Assembly (NCBI GenBank): GCA_023461495.1
Contig: JAEYLA010000152.1
Coordinates: 1 to 7,166, forward strand
Direction: 5' to 3'
Length of the DNA stretch: 7,166 nucleotides
Source of the DNA: Bacillota bacterium
Lineage (GTDB): Bacteria; Bacillota; Clostridia; Christensenellales; CAG-138
Of the stretch, positions 1-5,799 are shown one piece after another. The translations under genes and the position numbers were made by a program. Position 1 is the stretch's first letter. Each line of letters begins with the position of its first letter. The notes below the pieces were generated by a model that made no database searches, was not told the DNA's origin, and saw only the letters and a list, made by a program, of their open reading frames with translations.

Positions 1-205
1 TTGGGCTTGACTGTATGGTTACAAAAGACCCGGTATCCGGCCTGCCCTTTGTCGTGCCCATGGGGAGATACCATGTAAACGCAACATAAGGTTACAACAG
101 AAAGCCCGTGGAAAGCTCCACGGGCTACAGGCCATCGACAAAGTCCTGCGGACTTTATCGATGGGTCTTCTGCGGGTTAAAATGCCGCTAATGGCGGCAT
201 TTTTT
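1..205 (+). ncRNA. Structured, pseudoknotted non-coding RNA (family not assigned)
   Basis: No credible ORF lies here, but the + strand shows a set of perfect complementary segments that fit together without conflict. AAGACCC 25-31 pairs with GGGTCTT 163-169. GGTATC 32-37 pairs with GATACC 67-72. GGCCTG 39-44, inside that loop, pairs with CAGGCC 128-133 and so forms a pseudoknot. There is a 10-bp hairpin at 103-112/117-126 and a long hairpin at 134-146/150-162 with one C-A mismatch. Segments 128-133, 134-162 and 163-169 are immediately contiguous, as are 31 and 32, which suggests coaxial stacking. A 12-nt near-repeat GGTTACA(A)A(A/C)AGA-like occurs at 17-28 and 90-101 (one mismatch). A T6 intrinsic terminator ends the unit at about 205. 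The 5' end probably lies just left of the window. The compact pseudoknotted form recalls clostridial structured RNAs such as the raiA RNA, but I assign that family only as a guess from memory. Confidence 0.6.
179..205 (+). terminator. Intrinsic terminator of the left-edge RNA
   Basis: The stem 179-188 pairs with 194-203, extended by a T-G wobble (189/193), around a 3-nt loop at 190-192, and T residues run to 205. The T6 tract is on the + strand, so this ends a rightward transcript. In the opposite direction there is a shorter T4, so it may also act as a backstop for leftward readthrough from gpmI. Confidence 0.8.
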
Positions 206-208
206 ACC

Positions 209-237
209 CCGATTTGACGCACATGTCGTCAAATCGG
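209..237. repeat. Perfect 11-bp inverted repeat (hairpin)
   Basis: CCGATTTGACG (209-219) and CGTCAAATCGG (227-237) are perfectly complementary around a 7-nt loop. It starts 3 nt after the T run of the preceding terminator. No T tract follows, so it is not a classic terminator. It could be a dispersed palindromic element or an operator; its role is unknown. Confidence 0.6.
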
Positions 238-244
238 ATTGAAA

Positions 245-268
245 GTGGGGGATTTGCGAATCCCCCAC
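245..268. repeat. Perfect 10-bp G-rich hairpin followed by ACACCCCC
   Basis: GTGGGGGATT (245-254) pairs with AATCCCCCAC (259-268) around TGCG. It is followed by a C-rich stretch (ACCCCC). A similar arrangement, a short G/C hairpin followed by CACCCC, is found on the minus strand in the pgk-tpiA spacer (2891 downwards). Both may therefore be remnants of the same class of dispersed intergenic element. Confidence 0.5.
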
Positions 269-296
269 ACCCCCTAGGAGGGTTTGTCGACACTCT

Positions 297-320
297 AAAG
301 CCCGGGCGAGCCCGGGCTTT
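297..320. terminator. GC-rich terminator hairpin at end of the pgk-tpiA-gpmI operon
   Basis: AAAGCCCGGG (297-306) pairs with CCCGGGCTTT (311-320) around CGAG. It lies 23 nt past the gpmI stop, where an operon terminator is expected. In the gpmI direction the T tract is only TTT then AG. On the + strand it is TTTTT, so the hairpin is more convincing against rightward transcription and is best seen as bidirectional. Confidence 0.65.
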
Positions 321-343
321 TTGAGTAATCTCCGTTGCAAGCA

Positions 344-1882
344 CTACGCTTCGATCAGGCACTTGCCCGTCATATCCTCGGGCACAGGCAAGCCTAAGAG
401 GGTGAGGATTGTCGGCGAAAGGTCGGAGAGCCTGCCACCCGCACGCAGCTTCACATTCTTGCGCTGCGCGTCTACCAAAATGCAGGGCACAAGGCTTGTG
501 GTGTGCGCCGTGAACGGGCCGCCCGTTTCGGGGTCTATCATCATTTCCGCGTTGCCATGGTCGGCCGTGATAATGCAGCGTCCGCCCATCTCGAGGATAG
601 CGTCCACCACCTGCTTTACGCAGGTGTCCACCGCATGCACGGCAGCCATTGCGGCTTCCATAATGCCTGTATGGCCGACCATATCGGGGTTGGCGAAGTT
701 TAAGATCATCACGTCATACGCGCCGCTCTTGACGCGCGTGACCGCCTCCTCCGTTACCTCATACGCGCTCATTTCCGGTTTCAGGTCATAGGTTGCGACC
801 TTGGGGGAAGGGATGAGCGCACGGTCTTCTCCCGTATACGGCTGCTCTACGCCGCCGTTGAAGAAGAACGTGACATGCGCGTACTTTTCCGTCTCCGCGA
901 TGCGCAGCTGCGTTTTTCCGAGCTTTGCAAGGTACTCGCCCAATGTGTTTGTGAGCGCCACAGGCAGGTACGCCACGTTGACATATGGCCCAAACGTTTT
1001 GTCGTACTGGGTCATCGTCACATAGTAAAGCGGGAAGTACGTGCGCGGGAACCCGTCAAACTCCGGCAGGATCAGCGCGCGGGAAATTTCGCGCGCGCGG
1101 TCGGGACGGAAATTGTAGAAAATCACACTGTCGTTTGCGGAAATGGTCGCAACGGGCATGCCGTTTTCCGTAACCACGGCGGGGAGCACAAACTCATCCA
1201 TCACGCCCGCCTCATAGGAGCGCTCCATGGCGGAAACTGCGCTCCCCACCGCAACGCCGGTGCCGTACACCATGGCGTCATACGCCTTTTGTACGCGCTC
1301 GTAGCGATTGTCACGGTCCATGGCATAATAGCGGCCCATGACGGTTGCGATCTTGCCGCAGCCAAGCTCCTTGAGCTCCGCTTCCAGCTGTTCAATAAAG
1401 CCCTTGCCGCTGTCGGGCGCGACATCGCGGCCATCCATAAAGCAGTGGATGAACACGCGTGTAAGCCCCTTATCCCGGGCAAGCTTTACAAGTGCATACA
1501 GGTGCGTCAAATGGCTGTGTACGCCGCCGTCCGAGCAAAGGCCCATCAGGTGCAGGGCGGACTCATGCCTGCGGCAGTTTTCAATCGCGCCGAAAAACGC
1601 GGGGTTCTCAAAGAAGTCCCCGTCGGTAATGGATTTGCTGATGCGGGTGAACTCCTGATACACGATACGGCCAGCGCCGATGTTCAGGTGCCCAACCTCG
1701 GAGTTGCCCATCTGCCCTTCGGGCAGGCCCACATCCATGCCGCTTGCGCCGATGCGGGTATGCGGGTATTTTTCCCACAGCGCCATAACATTCCTGGCGC
1801 CGTCAGCTAGGATGGCGTTGCCTTCCGCTTCCTTCCGGCAACCGAAGCCATCGAGTATGATCAATGCGGTAACTGCCTTCAT
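344..1882 (-). CDS. gpmI: 2,3-bisphosphoglycerate-independent phosphoglycerate mutase
   Basis: Interconverts 3- and 2-phosphoglycerate in cytosolic glycolysis with two Mn2+ ions and a phosphoserine intermediate. The 512-aa length is normal for the family. Visible residues include metal ligand D11 in the opening DGFG, the nucleophile S61 in MGNSEVGH, H121 in SDGGVHSH, DGRD at 149-152, GRYYAMDRDNR at 182-192 and RPDR at 258-261. Near the C-terminus are D401/H405 in NPDMVGH, D441/H442 in ADHGNAE and H460, so both metal sites look complete. I chose the ATG at 1882 because GAGG sits 5 nt upstream. An in-frame GTG at 1888 would place the start inside that ribosome binding site. The start lies 7 nt after the tpiA stop, so translation is probably coupled. 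It is the last gene of the operon; enolase does not follow in the window. Cofactor-dependent GpmA is excluded by these alkaline-phosphatase-superfamily motifs. Confidence 0.97.
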   Translation of the reverse strand: MKAVTALIILDGFGCRKEAEGNAILADGARNVMALWEKYPHTRIGASGMDVGLPEGQMGNSEVGHLNIGAGRIVYQEFTRISKSITDGDFFENPAFFGAIENCRRHESALHLMGLCSDGGVHSHLTHLYALVKLARDKGLTRVFIHCFMDGRDVAPDSGKGFIEQLEAELKELGCGKIATVMGRYYAMDRDNRYERVQKAYDAMVYGTGVAVGSAVSAMERSYEAGVMDEFVLPAVVTENGMPVATISANDSVIFYNFRPDRAREISRALILPEFDGFPRTYFPLYYVTMTQYDKTFGPYVNVAYLPVALTNTLGEYLAKLGKTQLRIAETEKYAHVTFFFNGGVEQPYTGEDRALIPSPKVATYDLKPEMSAYEVTEEAVTRVKSGAYDVMILNFANPDMVGHTGIMEAAMAAVHAVDTCVKQVVDAILEMGGRCIITADHGNAEMMIDPETGGPFTAHTTSLVPCILVDAQRKNVKLRAGGRLSDLSPTILTLLGLPVPEDMTGKCLIEA

Positions 1883-1889
1883 GTGCACC

Positions 1890-2636
1890 TCAATAATTGA
1901 CGACCTTGGAGAAATCCTCGGCCTTCAGGCTCGCGCCGCCGATAAGGCCGCCGTCGATCTCGGGCATGGCCATCAGTTCGGAAGCGTTCTTGGGATTCAT
2001 GCTGCCGCCGTATTGGATGCGTACCTTTTCGGCGGTTTCCTTGCCATATACGCCTGCAACCGCTGCGCGCACAACGCCGACAGTTTCGTTCGCCTGCTCA
2101 TTGGTGGCGGTCCTTCCGGTGCCGATGGCCCAGATGGGTTCATACGCGATAACGAGCTTTTCTGCATCCGCAGCGGCGATATCCTTCAATGCCGCGACCG
2201 TCTGGCCGGAAACGAATGCGTCGGTCTCGCCCGCTTCGCGCTGGTCAAGCGATTCGCCTACGCAGATGATGGGCGTGATGCCCGCAGCAATCGCCGCCTT
2301 GGCGCGCGCGTTGACGCTTTCATCGGTTTCACCAAAGTACTGCCTGCGCTCGCTGTGGCCGATGATGGCGTAGGAAACACCAAACGCCTTGAGCATATCC
2401 GCGCTGACTTCGCCGGTGAACGCGCCTTTTGCCACCCAGTGGATGCTCTGGGAGCCAAGTTTGATGTTGGTGCCCGCGAGGAGCGGCTGCACCACCGCGA
2501 GATCCACATATGGCGGGCAGACGACGACTTCCGCCTTCGCGTCCTTCACCAGGGGAATGAGTTCGGTAACAAGTGTCTTCGCCTCGTCGGGCGTCATATT
2601 CATTTTCCAGTTGCCTGCAATGATGGGTTTGCGCAT
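1890..2636 (-). CDS. tpiA: Triosephosphate isomerase
   Basis: Interconverts dihydroxyacetone phosphate and glyceraldehyde 3-phosphate; normally a homodimeric TIM barrel in the cytosol. The 248-aa product has the full active site: K11 in GNWKMN, H94 in IIGHSERR, and the general base E166 in AYEPIWAIGTG, where loop 6 follows. The phosphate-binding GG motifs are YGGSMNP around 209-215 and GGLIGGASL around 229-237. The start is set by AGGAGG at 2647-2652, 10 nt before the ATG. The open frame continues upstream to 2750, but that extension translates palindromic spacer DNA and does not resemble TPI. Its stop overlaps the region holding the gpmI ribosome binding site, so tpiA and gpmI should be co-translated. 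Upstream, a structured 264-nt spacer separates it from pgk. Confidence 0.98.
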   Translation of the reverse strand: MRKPIIAGNWKMNMTPDEAKTLVTELIPLVKDAKAEVVVCPPYVDLAVVQPLLAGTNIKLGSQSIHWVAKGAFTGEVSADMLKAFGVSYAIIGHSERRQYFGETDESVNARAKAAIAAGITPIICVGESLDQREAGETDAFVSGQTVAALKDIAAADAEKLVIAYEPIWAIGTGRTATNEQANETVGVVRAAVAGVYGKETAEKVRIQYGGSMNPKNASELMAMPEIDGGLIGGASLKAEDFSKVVNY

Positions 2637-2646
2637 GGATTGAAAT

Positions 2647-2652
2647 CCTCCT
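2647..2652 (-). promoter_or_regulatory. Ribosome binding site fixing the tpiA start
   Basis: AGGAGG on the minus strand lies 10 nt before the ATG at 2636. It argues against the longer open frame that begins at 2750. Confidence 0.85.
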
Positions 2653-2660
2653 AAAAATTG

Positions 2661-2892
2661 ATTGGGGAACGCCGGGGCTCTGCCCCAGTCCCCGCCAAAG
2701 GGACATGTCCCTTTGGAATCCCTTTTGTCAGGAACGTCCTGAATAGACATTCCTGGAAATGGGTTCTTAGGGGCTTTCCGAAGGAAAGCGGGTTCGGTGC
2801 CCGAAGGGGAGAAACCGATCCGGCGAATCGGTTTCAGAACCCTGGGTACCTTGCTTACGCCCCTAAGTGGGGTGCAGGGGTGAAACCCCTGT
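2661..2892 (-). repeat. Inverted-repeat-rich spacer element between pgk and tpiA
   Basis: No gene is supported in this spacer, but it is filled with complementary segments. From left to right these are: GGGGC 2674-2678/GCCCC 2682-2686; a perfect 22-nt palindrome at 2695-2716; a 9-of-10-bp stem at 2729-2738/2746-2755; CTTAGGGGC 2766-2774 with GCCCCTAAG 2859-2867 (outer 9-bp inverted repeat); a 7-bp stem at 2773-2779/2783-2789; GGGTTC 2790-2795 with GAACCC 2837-2842; GAAACCGAT 2811-2819 with ATCGGTTTC 2827-2835; and CAGGGG 2875-2880 with CCCCTG 2886-2891, beginning about 9 nt after the pgk stop. None carries a T tract in the operon direction, so these are not standard terminators. A non-coding mobile or dispersed palindromic element transcribed within the operon mRNA is the simplest reading; an RNA processing or stability role is possible. 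Confidence 0.6.
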
Positions 2893-2900
2893 AAAATCTC

Positions 2901-4088
2901 TTACTTATCGTTGAGTGCGGCCACGCCGGGCAGCGCCTTGCCTTCCAAGAACTCAAGAGAAGCGCCGCCGCCGGTGGAGATGTGGGTCATCTTCGCGGCA
3001 AAGCCGAGCTTCTTGACAGCAGACGCGGAATCGCCGCCGCCGATGATGGTGGTGCCGTTGCAATCCGCGCAGGCCTGCGCCACAGCCTTGGTGCCCTCCG
3101 CAAACGCGGGGAATTCAAACACGCCCATGGGCCCGTTCCAGATGACGGTCTTTGCGGCCTTAATGGTTTCCGCAAACAGCTTTGCGCTTTCCGGCCCGAT
3201 GTCAAGGCCCATCCAGCCTTCGGGGATGGCATCGGCCTTTACGGTCTTATGCTCGGCATCCGCGGCAAACGCTGTTGCGACCACTGTATCAACGGGGAGG
3301 AGCAGGTTCACGCCCTTTTCCTTTGCCTGCTTCATGAGATCGCGGGCAAGGTCAATGCTCTCGGCATCAAGAAGCGAAGAGCCGATTTCATAACCCATAG
3401 CCTTGTAGAAAGTAAACATCATGCCGCCGCCAATGATAAGGCTGTCGCACTTGTTCAGCAAGTTGGTGATGACGCCGATCTTATCCGCAACCTTTGCGCC
3501 GCCAAGGATGGCGACAAACGGACGGATGGGGTTATCGAGCGCTTCGCCCATGATGGAAAGCTCCTTGCCGATGAGGAAGCCCGCAACTGCCGGCAGATAG
3601 GCCGCAACGCCCGCCGTGGACGCATGCGCGCGGTGCACGGTGCCAAACGCGTCGGACACGAAGATGTCCGCCAAAGACGCGAGCTTGCGGGAGAATTCGG
3701 GATCGTTGTCCGTTTCTTCCTTGTGGAAGCGAACGTTTTCAAGCAGCACGACTTCACCATCCTGCATGGCGGCGATGGCTGCATTGGCGCTTTCGCCGAT
3801 GGTGTCCTCGGCGAACACAACCTTCACGCCGGAAAGATGAGAAGCGAGCTTCGCCGCAACGGGGCGCAGGGAGTACTGCGGGTCCACCTTGCCCTTGGGA
3901 CGGCCAAGATGGGAGCAGAGGATGACCTTTGCACCCTGCTCAAGCAGGTATTTGATGGAGGGAAGCGCCGCAACAATGCGCTTATCGTCCGTTACGTTGC
4001 CCGCTGCATCCAAGGGAACGTTGAAATCCACGCGTACCAATACGCGCTTGCCTTTTACATCGATGTCCTGTATGGTTTTCTTTGCCAT
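2901..4088 (-). CDS. pgk: Phosphoglycerate kinase
   Basis: Transfers phosphate from 1,3-bisphosphoglycerate to ADP, the first ATP-yielding step of glycolysis; a cytosolic two-domain hinge enzyme. The 395-aa product is of family length. N-terminal substrate-domain signatures are VRVDFNVPLD (18-27), HLGRPKG (60-66), ENVRFHKEE (117-125) and DAFGTVHRAHAS (146-157). C-terminal nucleotide-domain signatures are GGAKVADKI (196-204), WNGPMGVFE (317-325), GGGDSASAV (350-358) and STGGGASLEFLEGK (371-384). The start at 4088 is preferred over the in-frame ATG at 4094 because AGGAGG at 4096-4101 lies 7 nt from the former and only 1 nt from the latter. It is the first gene of the glycolytic operon. The usual neighbour gap is absent; the upstream gene is mnmA, separated by a promoter-containing gap. 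Confidence 0.98.
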   Translation of the reverse strand: MAKKTIQDIDVKGKRVLVRVDFNVPLDAAGNVTDDKRIVAALPSIKYLLEQGAKVILCSHLGRPKGKVDPQYSLRPVAAKLASHLSGVKVVFAEDTIGESANAAIAAMQDGEVVLLENVRFHKEETDNDPEFSRKLASLADIFVSDAFGTVHRAHASTAGVAAYLPAVAGFLIGKELSIMGEALDNPIRPFVAILGGAKVADKIGVITNLLNKCDSLIIGGGMMFTFYKAMGYEIGSSLLDAESIDLARDLMKQAKEKGVNLLLPVDTVVATAFAADAEHKTVKADAIPEGWMGLDIGPESAKLFAETIKAAKTVIWNGPMGVFEFPAFAEGTKAVAQACADCNGTTIIGGGDSASAVKKLGFAAKMTHISTGGGASLEFLEGKALPGVAALNDK

Positions 4089-4095
4089 ATCCATT

Positions 4096-4101
4096 CCTCC
4101 T
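4096..4101 (-). promoter_or_regulatory. Ribosome binding site deciding the pgk start
   Basis: AGGAGG on the minus strand is 7 nt from the ATG at 4088 but almost touches the ATG at 4094. The downstream ATG is therefore the better start. Confidence 0.8.
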
Positions 4102-4170
4102 GCCTTATAATAATTATTTCTTATAATACCGCCAAGCTTTTTGCACAGGTTTTCCCTATGCTCTGCTGTT

Positions 4171-4198
4171 ATTTTAACATATTGGGCCGCACGCGCAA
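4171..4198 (-). promoter_or_regulatory. Candidate sigma-A promoter of the pgk-tpiA-gpmI operon
   Basis: On the minus strand there is a -35 TTGCGC (4193-4198), a 16-bp spacer and a -10 TAAAAT (4171-4176) preceded by TGT, which gives an extended -10. Transcription would begin near 4164, leaving a leader of about 75 nt before pgk. I saw no obvious attenuator in that leader. Confidence 0.5.
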
Positions 4199-4238
4199 GG
4201 GGATTCTAAGGCTCCGTGCAATTCGCAGTTGAAAAATA

Positions 4239-4245
4239 TCCTCCT
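4239..4245 (-). promoter_or_regulatory. Orphan Shine-Dalgarno-like sequence in the mnmA-pgk gap
   Basis: The minus strand carries TTTTTAGGAGGAT here, matching the tpiA ribosome binding region for 13 bases (TTTTTAGGAGGAT). No ATG, GTG or TTG follows at 5-12 nt, and the next in-frame options give only very short peptides. It may be the remnant of a lost gene start or a chance purine run; low confidence. Confidence 0.35.
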
Positions 4246-4262
4246 AAAAAAAGAAGGGATGC

Positions 4263-5375
4263 TTATACCTGAATATGTGCTGGCAGGGTAAACGGCTTTT
4301 TCGGGGTCACTTCGTCGATAGGGCCGCCGCCCAGGCATGTTTCGCCGTCGTAAAACACGGTCCACTGGCCCAAAGTTACCGCGCGCTGGGGTTCTAAAAA
4401 CGTCACGCGCGCACCTTCGCCGTCCAAGAAGACTTCCACACGCTGGTCGGGCTGGCGGTAGCGAAACTTTGCCGTGCAGAAAAAACGCTCAGCAGGCGCT
4501 TCCCCTGCAATCCAGTTGACCTTTTTGCTGAGAAGGGCTGTAGAAAACAGCTCGTCCTGCTCGCCCTGCTGCACGATCAGACGGTTGTGTTCCATATCCT
4601 TGCCGATGACAAACCAGCTTTCCCCCGAGCCCTCTTTTCTTCCGCCGATCCCTAACCCCTTTCTCTGGCCCGGCGTATAATACATCAAGCCGTCGTGGCG
4701 GCCGATGACGCGTCCGGACAAATCCACCATATCCCCGGGCTGCGCGGGCAGGAACTGCATCAAAAATTGCTTAAAATTTCGCTCGCCGATAAAGCAGACG
4801 CCGGTGCTGTCCTTTTTATCGGCATTGATGAGGCCGTGCTCGCGCGCAATACGCCGCACCTCGCCTTTTTCAAGCTCCCCAATCGGAAACACAACATCCA
4901 TGAGCTGGCGCTGGGTCAGCCCCGCCAAAAAGTAGGTCTGGTCCTTATTGGCGTCCATTGCGCGCAACAAGCGCACCCGCCCCCCGTCATGCGCCGTGCG
5001 GGCATAATGGCCGGTTGCAAGGTGCGCCATATCCGCCGTATGGGAAAGCTCCAAAAACGAACGGAACTTAATTTCCGCATTGCACAGGATATCCGGGTTG
5101 GGCGTACGTCCCAGCCGATATTCTGAAAGAAAATAGGCGAACACCCGTTCCCGGTACTCCTTGGCGAAGTTGACGGTATAGTACGGGATGCCGATGTTGT
5201 CCGCAACGCGGCGGACGTCCTCATAGTCCTCCGCGGCGGTGCAGACGCCGTCCTCCCCCTCTTCCTCCCAATTTTTCATAAAAACGCCCACGACCTCATG
5301 GCCCTGCTGTTTTAACAGCAGCGCCGCAACGGCGGAGTCCACCCCGCCGGACATCCCAACCATAATACGCGCCAT
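4263..5375 (-). CDS. mnmA: tRNA-specific 2-thiouridylase MnmA
   Basis: Thiolates U34 of tRNA Lys, Glu and Gln in the cytosol: it adenylates the uridine with ATP, then transfers sulfur from a persulfide supplied by a cysteine desulfurase. The 370-aa product is full length. The PP-loop SGGVDS is at residues 9-14. The two catalytic cysteines are C98 (TPNPDILCN) and C194 (STGVCFIGER). GHYAR at 122-126 and TPGQRKGLGIGG at 234-245 are family-typical, and the C-terminal beta-barrel ends in a GQWTVFYDGETCLGGG segment. The ATG at 5375 follows the stop of the HMA gene by 3 nt and has no obvious Shine-Dalgarno sequence, so expression probably depends on translational coupling. No desulfurase (iscS-like) gene is adjacent within the window, unlike many Firmicutes loci. 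No clear hairpin terminator follows, only a T7 run at about 4246-4252. Confidence 0.96.
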   Translation of the reverse strand: MARIMVGMSGGVDSAVAALLLKQQGHEVVGVFMKNWEEEGEDGVCTAAEDYEDVRRVADNIGIPYYTVNFAKEYRERVFAYFLSEYRLGRTPNPDILCNAEIKFRSFLELSHTADMAHLATGHYARTAHDGGRVRLLRAMDANKDQTYFLAGLTQRQLMDVVFPIGELEKGEVRRIAREHGLINADKKDSTGVCFIGERNFKQFLMQFLPAQPGDMVDLSGRVIGRHDGLMYYTPGQRKGLGIGGRKEGSGESWFVIGKDMEHNRLIVQQGEQDELFSTALLSKKVNWIAGEAPAERFFCTAKFRYRQPDQRVEVFLDGEGARVTFLEPQRAVTLGQWTVFYDGETCLGGGPIDEVTPKKPFTLPAHIQV

Positions 5376-5378
5376 GTT

Positions 5379-5582
5379 TTATAACACTGCGATGGATTTT
5401 ACTTCAAAGCCCGCTTCCGAAATGGCCTCCTTGAGCGCGTCGGTGCCGCCATCCCACAAAACGTCGGCGCTGCCCACCTGCACGTCATTCACGGTCGCGT
5501 TGAGCGCGGTTAACGCATTTGTCACGCTGCGTACGCAATGCGCGCAGCCCATACCCTCGATTTCAAGCCTGTAGTGCCTCAT
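5379..5582 (-). CDS. Heavy-metal-associated domain protein, CopZ-like
   Basis: A 67-aa single HMA domain (ferredoxin-like fold), usually a cytosolic copper(I) chaperone or a metal-binding relative. The metal motif GMGCAHC places the ligand cysteines at 13 and 16. The rest follows the family pattern, including an ISEAGFEV segment near residues 54-61. The start at 5582 leaves 8 nt to AGGA in AAAGGACA. An in-frame ATG at 5588 is only 2 nt from it and would add two residues, so the choice is not certain. It is the first gene of a pair with mnmA and almost abuts it. No copper ATPase or CsoR/CopY regulator is visible, so copper specificity is inferred from the fold only. The promoter and repeats upstream suggest a regulated unit. 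Confidence 0.88.
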   Translation of the reverse strand: MRHYRLEIEGMGCAHCVRSVTNALTALNATVNDVQVGSADVLWDGGTDALKEAISEAGFEVKSIAVL

Positions 5583-5608
5583 TTCCATTGTCCTTTCCGG
5601 CGCTTAGA

Positions 5609-5669
5609 GCGCCTAAGCTATTTCAACCAGTATACCACGAAGGGCAAGAAACATGAATGCGCCTAAGCT
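5609..5669. repeat. Two identical 11-bp direct repeats bracketing the HMA-mnmA promoter
   Basis: GCGCCTAAGCT occurs at 5609-5619 and again at 5659-5669, exactly 50 bp apart. One copy lies just downstream of the predicted transcription start and the other just upstream of the -35 region. The left copy also takes part in two mutually exclusive hairpins: GCTTAG 5602-5607/CTAAGC 5613-5618, and GGCGC 5599-5603/GCGCC 5609-5613. This looks like a paired operator, but no cognate regulator is present. Confidence 0.5.
5629..5657 (-). promoter_or_regulatory. Candidate extended -10 promoter for HMA-mnmA
   Basis: On the minus strand TATACT (5629-5634) is preceded by TGG, an extended -10. A weak -35, TTCATG (5652-5657), lies 17 bp upstream. 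Initiation near 5622 would give a leader of about 40 nt. Confidence 0.5.
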
Positions 5670-5799
5670 TACCGGATTGCAAAGAAATTGAAAAAACAGT
5701 GCGGCTTTGCGTTGTAACCAATTTTTACGGCCTTGCGTACTATATACCATCGGCGTCGAAACCAGCGCCAATCGCTCAAAAAACAAGGAGGCTTTTTGT

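Noticed and set aside
19..222. 67-aa minus-strand open frame at the left edge
   Set aside because: It reads straight through RNA hairpins and a terminator stem, with no ribosome binding site before its start.
875..1810. 311-aa + strand open frame antisense to gpmI
   Set aside because: gpmI is certain on the other strand with all catalytic motifs; this frame has no start signals and a His/Ala/Arg-rich shadow composition.
1680..2654. 324-aa + strand open frame across gpmI and tpiA
   Set aside because: It spans the ends of two clear minus-strand genes and their intergenic junction, with no translation signal.
2637..2750. N-terminal extension of tpiA up to 2750
   Set aside because: It translates the palindromic spacer and precedes the real ribosome binding site. 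The same GTCPFG peptide appears on both strands because the DNA there is a palindrome.
2658..2894. 78-aa + strand open frame in the pgk-tpiA spacer
   Set aside because: It consists entirely of inverted-repeat DNA, with no ribosome binding site and no protein-like features.
2982..4232. 416-aa open frame on the + strand antisense to pgk
   Set aside because: It is the shadow of a GC-rich, strongly conserved pgk gene; it has no ribosome binding site and no family-like motifs.
4246..4252. T7 run after mnmA as an intrinsic terminator
   Set aside because: No stable hairpin precedes the T run on the minus strand, so termination here is not supported.
5738..5746. TATATA-like -10 for the Cys-rich gene
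   Set aside because: No -35 resembling TTGACA lies at 15-19 bp, and no clear sporulation-sigma motif fits, so it is not listed as a promoter.
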